Shown here in pieces: positions 44,123 through 52,379 of a stretch of DNA of 64,000 nt (positions are counted from its first letter, which is position 1; every line of letters begins with the position of its first letter). Where the stretch lies: positions 20,442 to 84,441 of the forward strand of contig CAWDKW010000003.1 in NCBI GenBank assembly GCA_963803065.1, in the 5' to 3' direction. This DNA is from DASXMT01 sp963803065 (GTDB lineage Bacteria; Actinomycetota; Acidimicrobiia; Acidimicrobiales; RAAP-2). A program made the position numbers and the translations under genes. The notes beneath the pieces were generated by a model. The model was not told where the DNA came from and ran no database searches. It saw nothing but the letters and a program-made list of their open reading frames with translations.

Positions 44123-44971
44123 ATGGGGAAGCTCGACGGAAAGGTCGCATTCATCACGGGGGCAGCGCGGGGCCAGGGCCGCAGCCATGCCGTCCGGCTC
44201 GCCGAAGAAGGCGCGGACATCATCGCGGTGGACATCTGCGCCCCCATCGCCAGCATGAACTACCCCAATGCCTCCCCCGAGGAACTCGAACAGACGGTCA
44301 AGGAAGTTGAGGCCACCGGCCGGAAGATCGTGGCCAGGAAGGGCGACGTGCGCCTCCGGGAGCAACTGAAGGAGGTCATCGACGAGGGGATCGCCCAGTT
44401 CGGGCACGTCGACGTGGTCCTGGCCAACGCCGGGATCTGCCCGGGGCGGGACGACACGTTGTGCGCCGGGTTCGTCGACGCCACCGACGTCGACCTGATC
44501 GGTGCCATGAACACCGTGGCCGTCTCCCTGCCCCACCTGAAATCGGGGGCCTCGATCGTGGTCACCGGCTCAACGGCCGGGATGATGAAGGGCACCACCG
44601 AGATGATGGGCAACACAGGCGGGGTCGGCTATTCCTGGGCGAAGCAGACCGTCATCCGCTACGTCGAGGTGCTTGCCTTGCAACTGGCGCCGCACATGAT
44701 CCGGATGAACGGCGTGCACCCCACCAATACCGATACCAACCTCTTGCACAACGTCGACGTCTATCGGGCCTTCCGGCCCGATCTGGAGAACCCGAAGCGC
44801 GAGGACGTCATGGACTCCCTGCCCCTGATGCAGGCCATGCCCATCCCCTTCATCGATCCATTGGACGTCAGCAACCTGATGGCCTTCCTGGCCAGTGACG
44901 AGTCCCGGTACATCACCGGCATGAACATTCGCATCGACGCCGGAGCGATGCTCAAGACTCCGCCGATGTGA
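44123..44971 (+). CDS. Mycofactocin-dependent-type SDR
   Basis: 282 residues. TGAARGQGRSHAVRLAEEGAD followed by IIAVDICAPI is characteristic of the mycofactocin-coupled SDR subfamily (carveol-dehydrogenase-like), which holds a non-exchangeable nicotinamide and hands electrons to mycofactocin. LANAGICPG, STAGMM and the catalytic YSWAKQ follow. GGAGGA precedes the ATG at 44123. It should oxidise a secondary alcohol. Confidence 0.88.
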   Translation: MGKLDGKVAFITGAARGQGRSHAVRLAEEGADIIAVDICAPIASMNYPNASPEELEQTVKEVEATGRKIVARKGDVRLREQLKEVIDEGIAQFGHVDVVLANAGICPGRDDTLCAGFVDATDVDLIGAMNTVAVSLPHLKSGASIVVTGSTAGMMKGTTEMMGNTGGVGYSWAKQTVIRYVEVLALQLAPHMIRMNGVHPTNTDTNLLHNVDVYRAFRPDLENPKREDVMDSLPLMQAMPIPFIDPLDVSNLMAFLASDESRYITGMNIRIDAGAMLKTPPM

Positions 44972-45029
44972 TCAGCCTCCGGGCCCCGAGTGACCGGGCC
45001 CGGAGACGATGTGACCAGCCTCAGGGAGT

Positions 45030-45093
45030 GTCAGACGAGTCTCGGCGAGCGTCAGACGAGTCCTCGGCGAGGGTCAGACCAGCCTGTGGCACG
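45030..45093. repeat. Three degenerate copies of a 21-22 bp unit
   Basis: GTCAGACGAGTCTCGGCGAG-like units at 45030, 45051 and 45073 fill the gap between convergent stops at 44971 and 45095. Two poorer copies may precede them. Confidence 0.8.
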
Positions 45094-45094
45094 G

Positions 45095-45574
45095 TCAGAG
45101 ATAGTCGACGCGGAGCCGCTCGAGCCGTAGCCAGGCGATGCGCCACCGGCCGTCGCTGCCCCGCCGATAGCGTTCGTGGTAGTGACCGTAGCCCCGGAGG
45201 GTGATGCTTCCCTCCGGCGTGGGGATCTCCACATAGTCCTCCATGGCCCAGATCCCTCGGGCCCGGTCACCGTCGCCCACGGCTTCGAGCGTGATCTCGG
45301 GCATGTGGCCATGATGGGCGGTCACCGCGTCGGCCAGGATCGAGCTGGTCGACGCCACGAATTCGTCACGGCTGGCGTAGGTCACATCCGGCTGGTCCTC
45401 GACCCAGGCGACGCAGTCTTCGGTGAACAGGTCGGCCCAGTCATCCCACTGCTTGGTGTCCATCAGCCGGAAATAGCGGGCTTTGAGCTGCCGGATCTCT
45501 TCGATCGCCATCAGCGTGCGCAGCGCCACCGCCTCGTCCACCCATTCGGGCTCCGACCGCGCGCCGTCGCTCAT
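45095..45574 (-). CDS. SnoaL-like (NTF2-fold) protein
   Basis: 159 residues. The helix AIEEIRQLKARYFRLMDTKQWDDWADLFTEDC and a terminal strand WRIAWLRLERLRVDYL are typical of SnoaL_4. ATG 45574 has GGGAGGG upstream. It overlaps no gene but starts three bases after the CMD gene stop, so it is the second gene of the leftward CMD-SnoaL operon under the operator at 46494. Likely a small isomerase or dehydratase; substrate unknown. Confidence 0.8.
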   Translation of the reverse strand: MSDGARSEPEWVDEAVALRTLMAIEEIRQLKARYFRLMDTKQWDDWADLFTEDCVAWVEDQPDVTYASRDEFVASTSSILADAVTAHHGHMPEITLEAVGDGDRARGIWAMEDYVEIPTPEGSITLRGYGHYHERYRRGSDGRWRIAWLRLERLRVDYL

Positions 45575-45576
45575 CG

Positions 45577-46479
45577 TCACCCTCCCGTGGCGTCATCGAT
45601 CGATTGCTCGACCGGGCCCTGTTCGACGAGGCCCTGCTCGACCAGGCCCTGCTCGACGAGGCCCTGTTCGACGAGGCGGTCCCATGTCTCCTCCGCGACC
45701 TGACTGAGGAACTCGCCCTTGGCAAAGCCGTAGTAGGCCGAGAACTGGAGGGAGATCTCCCGCATCTCGTCGAGGCTGATGTCCCCTGACTGCAGCGCCG
45801 AGCCGACGTGGCTCCGGATGGGCGTGACTGCGTCGTCGATGGCCACGCAGGCCAGGGTGATGAGTCGACGGTCGCGTCGGCTGAGACCGGGGCGCAGCCA
45901 GACATGGCCGAAGACGAAGTTCAAGATGCCGGCCTGTGTGTAGGGCGTGTCCCGTGCCGGCGCACGGATCAAGTTGACGGTGCTGAACGCCTCCTCGCCG
46001 CCTCGGACCCGTTCCTCGGGGTCACCCGGACCGAGCGACTCGAGGCTCAGCGCCGGGAGCGAGGAAGGCTCGTCGCCTCGTTCCTGCTGGAGCCGGGCCC
46101 ACTGTTGCCGGATCACCCCCTCCACATGGGAGCCCTTGGGCCAGCCGCAATAGACGGCGAAATGGAGCACGAACTCGAGCATCTCGGCGATCGTGATGTC
46201 GCCGCTGTTGAGTGCGGCGTACACGTGGTCGTTGATCGGCCCCTCCGAGTCCGCCGCGGCCACGCAGGCCAGCGTGACCCACCGGCGGTCCCGCCGGCTC
46301 AACCCATCACGGGTCCATACCCGGCCGAAGACGAAGTCCAGGGTGGACTCGGTGAAGGGACTCGTCGCCGCATCGGGTTCCACCGTCATCACTTCCCGGT
46401 ACGCCCGGATGGCCCGAGCGCGCTCCGCCTCTCGGCTGACAGTCCCGTCGCCGCCCCCGGTGTCCCGATCGCCGCTCAT
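45577..46479 (-). CDS. Tandem carboxymuconolactone-decarboxylase-like protein
   Basis: 300 residues with two CMD halves. The first (about 40-130) has TLDFVFGRVWTRDGLSRRDR and the second (about 165-265) NFVFGHVWLRPGLSRRDR. Each continues with TLACVA and an E-h-x3-FxxYxG(W/F)xKG helix. The CxxC of peroxidatic AhpD relatives is absent, so decarboxylase-type or ring-opening chemistry is more likely. The C-terminus ends in four LVEQG-type pentapeptides. GGAGGGAGGG precedes the ATG. First gene of the leftward operon divergent from a TetR gene. Confidence 0.85.
   Translation of the reverse strand: MSGDRDTGGGDGTVSREAERARAIRAYREVMTVEPDAATSPFTESTLDFVFGRVWTRDGLSRRDRRWVTLACVAAADSEGPINDHVYAALNSGDITIAEMLEFVLHFAVYCGWPKGSHVEGVIRQQWARLQQERGDEPSSLPALSLESLGPGDPEERVRGGEEAFSTVNLIRAPARDTPYTQAGILNFVFGHVWLRPGLSRRDRRLITLACVAIDDAVTPIRSHVGSALQSGDISLDEMREISLQFSAYYGFAKGEFLSQVAEETWDRLVEQGLVEQGLVEQGLVEQGPVEQSIDDATGG
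45601..45675. repeat. 15-bp tandem repeat inside the CMD gene
   Basis: GCCCTGTTCGACGAG-type units at 45616, 45631, 45646 and 45661, plus a degenerate one at 45601, encode the LVEQG/PVEQ pentapeptides at the C-terminus. Confidence 0.9.
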
Positions 46480-46493
46480 GCCGCCCTCCCTCC

Positions 46494-46529
46494 AAAGTCA
46501 ACCGTCTGAACTGTAAGACAGTTGACTTT
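46494..46529. promoter_or_regulatory. Operator between TetR and CMD operons
   Basis: Arms AAAGTCAACCGTCT (46494-46507) and AGACAGTTGACTTT (46516-46529) are inverted repeats matching at 13 of 14 positions around eight bases. A smaller perfect palindrome AACTGT-AAG-ACAGTT lies inside (46509-46523). Rightward TTGACT (46522-46527) and a leftward TTGCCC-N17-TACAGT pair overlap it, so bound repressor would block both directions. Confidence 0.8.
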
Positions 46530-46556
46530 CACGGGCAAGGGTGATTAGCTCCGGGC

Positions 46557-47258
46557 GTGGACAGTTCGGCAGTGCTCGCACGACCGGGACCGTCGTCAAA
46601 CGGGTCGTCGACGAGCGAGCAACTGATCCTGGCCGCCGAGCGCCTCTTCGCCGAACAGGGCATCGATGGCGTCTCTCTCCGCAAGATCGGGGCAGAGGCC
46701 GGCAACGCCAACAATTCCGCCGTCCGGTACCACTTCGGTTCGAAGCAAGGGCTTCTCCGCGCCATCCTCGAGTACCGGCTTCCCGGTCTGAACCGCCGCC
46801 GCCGGTTGCTGGCCGCCCAGGCCCGGCCCGACGATCTCCGGTCCTGCGTCGAGGCCTACCTGCTCCCGATCATCGAGGAGGCCGAGGCAGAGGACAGCTA
46901 CTACCTGAGCTTCCTGGTGCAGCTCCAGTGCTACGGCGTCTCCGAACATCCTTTCGGACGACTGTCCGAGCGTTTTCGAGCTACGACCGAGGACTTCATC
47001 GGTCATATCTCCGACCTGCTGCCCGACCTCCCCTTGTCGGTGCGGTCGTCCCGGATCGAGCAGGCGCTGGCCATCTGTGTGCACGCCTGCGCCGACCGGG
47101 AGAGGTCCAGGCGCCACGGATCCCCGGTCACCGCCTACCCGTTGCACGTCGCCCAGCTACTGGACGGGATCATCGGCTTCCTCCGGGCCGAGGTCTCCAC
47201 GGCCACCCTCGAGGCACTCGAGGCCTTTCCGGCTTGCTCAGGCCGTCGCCCTCGGTGA
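46557..47258 (+). CDS. TetR-family regulator
   Basis: 233 residues. The HTH reads STSEQLILAAERLFAEQGIDGVSLRKIGAEAG, then NANNSAVRYHFGSKQGLL, with the NNSAVRYHFGSK end of helix 3 typical of one TetR subgroup. The C-terminal domain has the QLLDGIIGFL dimer helix. GTG start, 27 bases downstream of the palindrome. It is the likely repressor of the divergent CMD-SnoaL operon and of its own SDR/CoA-transferase genes. Confidence 0.88.
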   Translation: MDSSAVLARPGPSSNGSSTSEQLILAAERLFAEQGIDGVSLRKIGAEAGNANNSAVRYHFGSKQGLLRAILEYRLPGLNRRRRLLAAQARPDDLRSCVEAYLLPIIEEAEAEDSYYLSFLVQLQCYGVSEHPFGRLSERFRATTEDFIGHISDLLPDLPLSVRSSRIEQALAICVHACADRERSRRHGSPVTAYPLHVAQLLDGIIGFLRAEVSTATLEALEAFPACSGRRPR

Positions 47259-48055
47259 CCGCGTTCGTTGACCTCGCCGACTCCGTGGCCGTCATCACCG
47301 GGGCGGGCAGCGGCATCGGCCGAGCCGTGGCCCACTCCTTGGCCCGGATGAAGAGCCACGTCGTGGTGACGGACGTCGACGAGGATCGGGCCGAGGCGGT
47401 GGCCGGGGAAATCCGGTCTGAGGCGGGCGAGGCGGTCGCTATGCGGTGCGACGTGTCACAGCTCGCCGACTTCGAGCGCGTCCGCGACGCCAGCCTCGAT
47501 CGCTTCGGTCGGGTCGACGTCGTGATGAACAACGTCAGCGTCCTGACCGTCGGTTCGCCCGAGGCCATCCCCTTCGAGGAGTGGCAACTGGCCCTGGACG
47601 TCAACCTTTTGGGCATCGTTCGCAGCAACCAGGTGTTCGTGCCCCTGCTGGTGGAACAGCAGCGTGGGCACGTGGTCAACACGGCGTCCACCGCCGGTCT
47701 ACTGCCGTACGGGTACGACCGGCTCCCGTACACGACGACCAAGCACGCCATCGTCGGGCTGTCCGAGTCGCTGGCCCTCTATCTGCGCCCCAAGGGCATC
47801 GGGGTCAGCTGCCTGTGCCCGGCCGGGGTGATCACCAACATCGCCGAGCACATCCGGTACTTCGGAACGACCACCTCACCACGGGCACCGGCGCTGCCCG
47901 TGGTCGAGGCATCGGTGGTCGGCGACCTGGTTGCCGAGGCCATCGTCGAGGATCGCTTCCTCGTCCTCACCACCCCCGAGGTGCGCGATGAGATCGCCGA
48001 GCGGGCTCGAGACATCGACGGCTATGTGCGGTCGAAGAGCCAACTCGCCGAATGA
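47255..48055 (+). CDS. SDR family oxidoreductase
   Basis: 266 residues. TGAGSGIGRAVAHSLA, MNNVSV in place of NNAG, NTASTAG and the catalytic YTTTKHA, then LCPAGVITNIAEHIR. The GTG overlaps the TetR stop by four bases, so it is co-transcribed with the regulator. The longer C-terminus (about 50 residues after the cofactor domain) is as in many catabolic SDRs. The substrate is probably a hydroxy intermediate of the pathway controlled by this TetR. Confidence 0.85.
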   Translation: MTAFVDLADSVAVITGAGSGIGRAVAHSLARMKSHVVVTDVDEDRAEAVAGEIRSEAGEAVAMRCDVSQLADFERVRDASLDRFGRVDVVMNNVSVLTVGSPEAIPFEEWQLALDVNLLGIVRSNQVFVPLLVEQQRGHVVNTASTAGLLPYGYDRLPYTTTKHAIVGLSESLALYLRPKGIGVSCLCPAGVITNIAEHIRYFGTTTSPRAPALPVVEASVVGDLVAEAIVEDRFLVLTTPEVRDEIAERARDIDGYVRSKSQLAE

Positions 48056-48110
48056 GCACCTGTCGGCGCAGCAAACGCTAGAGCGGCGACCAGGGCTACG
48101 CTGCCAATCC

Positions 48111-49322
48111 ATGACGCTTCCGCTCACCGGGGTCAAAGTCCTCGAGTTCTCCGAACACGGGTTCGTGCCATCTGCGTGTGCCGCGCTGGCCGACTGGGGA
48201 GCCGACGTGGTGAAGATCGAGCGGCCCGAGGGCGACCCGATGCGCCAGATCATCCGCCAGGGGCTGGTGGCCGACGTGGACGGGTACGACTACCTGTTCC
48301 AGTTGGTGAACCGCAACAAGCGCGGCGTGTCGATCGATGTTCTCGACCCCGTCGGGCGCGAGGTGTTCGAGCGGTTGGTGGCGTGGGCCGACGTGTACGT
48401 CACCAACCAGCTGCCCCGGGTGCGACGCAAGTTGCACACCGAGCCCGAGGACCTGTTCAAATTGAACCCCGCCCTGGTGGTGGCCCGCGGCCACGGTCAA
48501 GGTCAGCGGGGCGAGGGGGCCGAGTTGGGCGGGTTCGACGCAGTCTCGTTCTGGTCACGCGGGGGAGTGGCGCACATGCTCACCGATCCCGGCGCGGACC
48601 AGTTGGCCTCGCCGCGTCCGGCCCTGGGTGACGTGCCGACGGGCATGTTCCTCGCCGGCGGCATCTGCGCCGCCCTCGTCCACGCCCAGCGGACCGGCGA
48701 AGGGGTGGTGGTCGACACATCGCTGCTCAACGGGGCCAACTGGACCCTCGGGCCCGACCTCGCCTATGCCTCCGTAGCCGGAACCGAGGCGCCTCGCCGC
48801 ACTGCCGTACCCGGCGAGCGGAGCCCGTTGGGCTGGACCTACCGAACGGGCGACCAGCGGTGGCTCATGTTGATGATGTTGGACGAGCCCCGCTACTGGG
48901 AGCCCACCTGCCGGGCCCTGGGCCTCGTGGAGCTAATCGAGCCCTTTGCCGACGAGTCGGTCCGACGAGCGGCCTGGCCCGAGATCTGCAATCGCCTGGG
49001 GGAGGCCATCGGCTCGATGGACCGCGACGACCTGGCCGAGCGACTCCGTAATGAACACTGCATCTTCTCCTTCGTCGCCACCCCGGCCGAGGTGGTCGTC
49101 GACCCGGCCGTCGTCGAGAACGGCTATCTCATGGCCCACCCCTCCCATCCTCCCCTGCAGTTGGCCGCCGCACCGGCGCAGTTCGACGATGAGATGCTCC
49201 AGGTCCGCCGTCCCGGCCCCGATCAGGGCCAGCACTCCCGAGAGGTCCTCGAGGAGATCGGCTACTCCCTCGAGGAGATCGAGGGCCTGGTTCGGTCGCA
49301 CGCCGTCGTCGCCAGCCCCTAG
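48111..49322 (+). CDS. CaiB/BaiF family CoA-transferase
   Basis: 403 residues. LTGVKVLEFSEHGFVPSACA, WGADVVKIERPEGDPMRQ and NRNKRGVSIDVLDPVG form the CoA lobe. The catalytic Asp is in PALGDVPTGMFLAGGICAAL, followed by GEGVVVDTSLLNGANW. It closely resembles the one at 27396 in layout (VRRKLHTEP.. / ARRKARIDV..). Placed 55 bases after the SDR, probably in the TetR operon. Confidence 0.9.
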   Translation: MTLPLTGVKVLEFSEHGFVPSACAALADWGADVVKIERPEGDPMRQIIRQGLVADVDGYDYLFQLVNRNKRGVSIDVLDPVGREVFERLVAWADVYVTNQLPRVRRKLHTEPEDLFKLNPALVVARGHGQGQRGEGAELGGFDAVSFWSRGGVAHMLTDPGADQLASPRPALGDVPTGMFLAGGICAALVHAQRTGEGVVVDTSLLNGANWTLGPDLAYASVAGTEAPRRTAVPGERSPLGWTYRTGDQRWLMLMMLDEPRYWEPTCRALGLVELIEPFADESVRRAAWPEICNRLGEAIGSMDRDDLAERLRNEHCIFSFVATPAEVVVDPAVVENGYLMAHPSHPPLQLAAAPAQFDDEMLQVRRPGPDQGQHSREVLEEIGYSLEEIEGLVRSHAVVASP

Positions 49323-49350
49323 CAACCTCGGGCCCGACCGGACCCTCGAG

Positions 49351-50472
49351 TCAGGTGTACACGACCACCCCTCGGATGTTCGTTCCCGCGTGCATGTCTT
49401 CGTACCCCTTGCTCACTTCATCCAAGGCGTAAGTCGTCGTGATGAGCTCGTCCAGCTTGAGCTGGCCTTCCCGGTAGAGCTGTATCTGGCGGGGGATGTC
49501 GGCCGTGGGGTTGCAGGCACCGAAGAGCGAACCCTGGATCCGCTTCTGCGACAGCGTCAGCTCCAAGAGGGAGACGGGGATGCCGAAGTCGGACATGGCG
49601 CCGATGCCGGTGACCACCACTGTCCCCGCCTTGCGCGTGGCGGCGAAGGCCTGGGCGACGTGCTCACCGGTTGTGACACCCACGGTGACGATGACCGCGT
49701 CGGCCCCCTGCCCGTCGGTGACGCCCTTGGCGAACTCACTGGCCTCGGCGATCCGGGCGAACGCATGGGTGGCCCCCAGCCCCAGGGCGGACTCCCGCTT
49801 CATGGCGACCGGATCGACGGCGATGACGTGCGATGCCCCGGCGTGGGCGGCGCCCTGGACAGCATTGATGCCAATGCCGCCGATGCCCATGATGATCACC
49901 GTGTCGCCCGGGGCGACCTCCGCCGAGTGCACCGAGGCACCCCAGCCGGTGCCCACCCCACAGCCCAGCAGGCACAGGGTCTCCAGCGGGAGATCCTGTG
50001 GCACCTTCACCGCCGACATGATCGACACCACGGTGTGCTCGCAGAAGGTGGAGACGCCCGACAGCTGAGCGACGCGCTGGCCCTCGAGGGTGTGGAGGCG
50101 GAAGCTCTCGGGGTCTCCCGGGCGGGAGCCGCTCAGGATGGTAGCTCCGAAGGTACAGAGGTTCTGGTGGCCGGTGGCGCACCAGCGGCACCGGCCACAG
50201 GCGGGCAAGAAGGAGAACACAACGTGATCGCCGACCTCGAACCCTGGCGTGTGGGGCCCGACCCGCTCGACCACGCCGGACCCCTCGTGGCCGCCAGCCA
50301 TGGGAAGCGTGGACGGGCGGAGATCTCCGGTAGCCAGGTGGTCGTCAGAGTGGCAGAGACCCGAGGCCACCATGCGGACCAGGAGCTCGTCCTGGCGGGG
50401 TTCGTCCAGTTCCAGTTCCATGGTCTCGTATCGGCCCGGTGATGAGCTGATGACCGCACCTCGAGTCCTCAT
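49351..50472 (-). CDS. NDMA-dependent-type zinc alcohol dehydrogenase (mycofactocin-linked)
   Basis: 373 residues. Catalytic zinc ligands are in SGLCHSDDH and GGHEGSG. The structural zinc lobe is CGRCRWCATGHQNLC. The Rossmann motif is MGIGGIGINAVQGAAHAG. RGAVISSSPGRYETMELELDEPR and the FRLHTLEGQRVAQLSGVSTF region match the Rxyl_3153-type NDMA-dependent dehydrogenases, whose bound NAD is recycled through mycofactocin. GAAGGGGG precedes ATG 50472. It oxidises primary alcohols. Confidence 0.88.
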   Translation of the reverse strand: MRTRGAVISSSPGRYETMELELDEPRQDELLVRMVASGLCHSDDHLATGDLRPSTLPMAGGHEGSGVVERVGPHTPGFEVGDHVVFSFLPACGRCRWCATGHQNLCTFGATILSGSRPGDPESFRLHTLEGQRVAQLSGVSTFCEHTVVSIMSAVKVPQDLPLETLCLLGCGVGTGWGASVHSAEVAPGDTVIIMGIGGIGINAVQGAAHAGASHVIAVDPVAMKRESALGLGATHAFARIAEASEFAKGVTDGQGADAVIVTVGVTTGEHVAQAFAATRKAGTVVVTGIGAMSDFGIPVSLLELTLSQKRIQGSLFGACNPTADIPRQIQLYREGQLKLDELITTTYALDEVSKGYEDMHAGTNIRGVVVYT

Positions 50473-50857
50473 GAGTTCCCCCTTCGTCCGTAACGCGATC
50501 CGCCCCTGTCCTGTGTCGGGACGGTGGCCCATTGGCAGCACCGATGACGCTACTGGCAACCGGATGCGCACGACGGGTCGCCGCTCGGGTGCCGACGGCC
50601 ATGGCATCGTCCGACGGGCGCCCATGGCATCACCCGGTGAAAATTGCTATTTTCGCCGCGGGGAGATCGCCGCTGGCGGCAACCGACCGGACACAGCCGT
50701 CTCCGGCCCCGGGGCAGACGTGAGAGCGCTGCATCATGAAGGGAGCACCCGAACGTGACCGTGAATTCCGCCGATTCCCACATGCCCGGGCCCACTGGAC
50801 TGTGGCTGGTGAGGGTGCCGGCCACGCTCGTCGCGTTGTCCGACGCGGCCTAGGACG
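50473..50857. other. Divergent promoter region
   Basis: 385 bases between the leftward alcohol dehydrogenase and the rightward ligase operon. A 32-residue GTG frame (50755-50853) ends five bases before the ligase ATG and might be a leader, but has no known motif. No palindrome or consensus promoter stands out. Confidence 0.45.
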
Positions 50858-52357
50858 ATGCCGGTGGCGCGGCCGTTCGGACAGGTGCTCGACGCCGTGG
50901 CTTCCTCGGACCCGACCCGCGCCGCCCTGATCATCGACGGGACCGTCACCACCTACGGCGAGCTGGACGCAGCGGTCGCCCGGTGTGCCGCGGCCCTCCG
51001 CACCGCCGGTGTGGTGCCGGGTTGGCGGGTCCCGCTGGTCGACGACACGAGCGTGCTCTCGACCGCCGCCCTCATCGGAACGACCCACGTGGGCGCGGCG
51101 GCGGCACTCATGAATCCCCGGCTGACCAGCGGCGAGCTGGCCCGGTTGATGGAGGCGGCGGGGACGGCGCCGATCGGTGTGGCCGGCCTCGGCTCCGTCG
51201 ACGTGCTCGGCGACGCGGGCCACACCATTGTCCTCGGTTTCGATGAGCTGCTCGGAGGGCCACCCGGGGACCCGTCGCCCACCCTTTACCCGTCGCCCGG
51301 TGACGCGGCCGTGGTCCTGTTCACCAGCGGCACGACGGGGACCCCAAAGCCGGTGGTCCTGACTCATGGGCTGATCGGCCCGAGGATCGCCGCCTTCGCC
51401 CCCGCCGTCGAACCCGAACCCTCGGTGTCGCTCATGTGCGTGCCCCTCGTGCACATCGGAGGCATGCTCGGCCTGATGGTGCAGCTGGCCAAGGGCAACA
51501 CGACGGTGGTCCAGACCCGTTTCGACGCCGGTGACTGGCTGGCCCTGGTGGCCAAGCACGGTGTGCAGACCTCCTTCTTGGTGCCGACGATGTTGCACCG
51601 GATCCTGGATCATCCGGACTTCGACTGCACCGATCTCCACTCGCTTTCGAGCCTGACTTATGGGGCCGCACCGGCCTCGCCCGAGTTGGTCGCTCGGGCC
51701 ATGACCTCGCTCCCCGGAGTGGACCTGACCAACACGTTCGGTCAGACCGAGACGATGGGCTCGATCACCGCGCTGGGCCCCGGCGATCACACGGCCGAGC
51801 GCCTGGCGTCGGTGGGTCGTCCGCTGCCCGGTGTCGAGGTGCGGATCGTCGATCCAACCTCCGGCGACGCCGTTCCCACCGGGACGGTGGGAGAGCTGTG
51901 GGTGAAGAGCGCCGGCAGCGTCGTCCCCGGCGCACGGGCGGACGACACGCAGGCCGACGGCACGCTGGTGCCGACCGGCTGGTTCCGGACCGGGGACATG
52001 GTCTCGGCCGACCCGGAGGGCTACCTCTACCCCGCAGGCCGCAGGTCCGACACCATCAACCGGGGAGGGGAGAAGTTCGCACCCTCGGAGGTGGAGGCGG
52101 TGGTGCGGACCCATCCCGCCGTCCGCGATGTGGCCGTGGTCGGAGTCCCCGACCCGGAGATGGGGAATCGGGTCGGGTGCGCCATCGTCTCCTCCGACCC
52201 GATCACCGGCGACGCCCTCCGGGATTACTGCGGTGGGCGCATCGCCAGCTTCAAGCTGCCCGAGCGGCTGCTGTTCGTGGACGAGATCCCCTACAACGAC
52301 TTCGGCAAGGTGGACCGCAAGGAGCTGCGGGCCCGGTTCGCTGCACAAGCCCTGTGA
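50858..52357 (+). CDS. Acyl-CoA synthetase (AMP-forming)
   Basis: 499 residues. The P-loop-like motif is VVLFTSGTTGTPKPVVLTHG. The A5 motif NTFGQTETMG, A7/A8 GWFRTGDMVSADPEGYLYPAGR and DTINRGGEKFAPSEVE follow, and the C-terminal catalytic Lys sits in NDFGKVDRKEL. It activates a carboxylic acid to its CoA thioester. First gene of the rightward operon 50858-57199. The GXXXK region and the 500-residue length fit medium-chain or aryl acid ligases. Confidence 0.9.
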   Translation: MPVARPFGQVLDAVASSDPTRAALIIDGTVTTYGELDAAVARCAAALRTAGVVPGWRVPLVDDTSVLSTAALIGTTHVGAAAALMNPRLTSGELARLMEAAGTAPIGVAGLGSVDVLGDAGHTIVLGFDELLGGPPGDPSPTLYPSPGDAAVVLFTSGTTGTPKPVVLTHGLIGPRIAAFAPAVEPEPSVSLMCVPLVHIGGMLGLMVQLAKGNTTVVQTRFDAGDWLALVAKHGVQTSFLVPTMLHRILDHPDFDCTDLHSLSSLTYGAAPASPELVARAMTSLPGVDLTNTFGQTETMGSITALGPGDHTAERLASVGRPLPGVEVRIVDPTSGDAVPTGTVGELWVKSAGSVVPGARADDTQADGTLVPTGWFRTGDMVSADPEGYLYPAGRRSDTINRGGEKFAPSEVEAVVRTHPAVRDVAVVGVPDPEMGNRVGCAIVSSDPITGDALRDYCGGRIASFKLPERLLFVDEIPYNDFGKVDRKELRARFAAQAL

Positions 52358-52379
52358 CCGACGTATCGTCCGACACGCC

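Noticed and set aside
50755..50853. 32-residue frame as a mycofactocin precursor (MftA)
   Set aside because: It ends in ALSDAA and lacks the conserved C-terminal Val-Tyr core of MftA.
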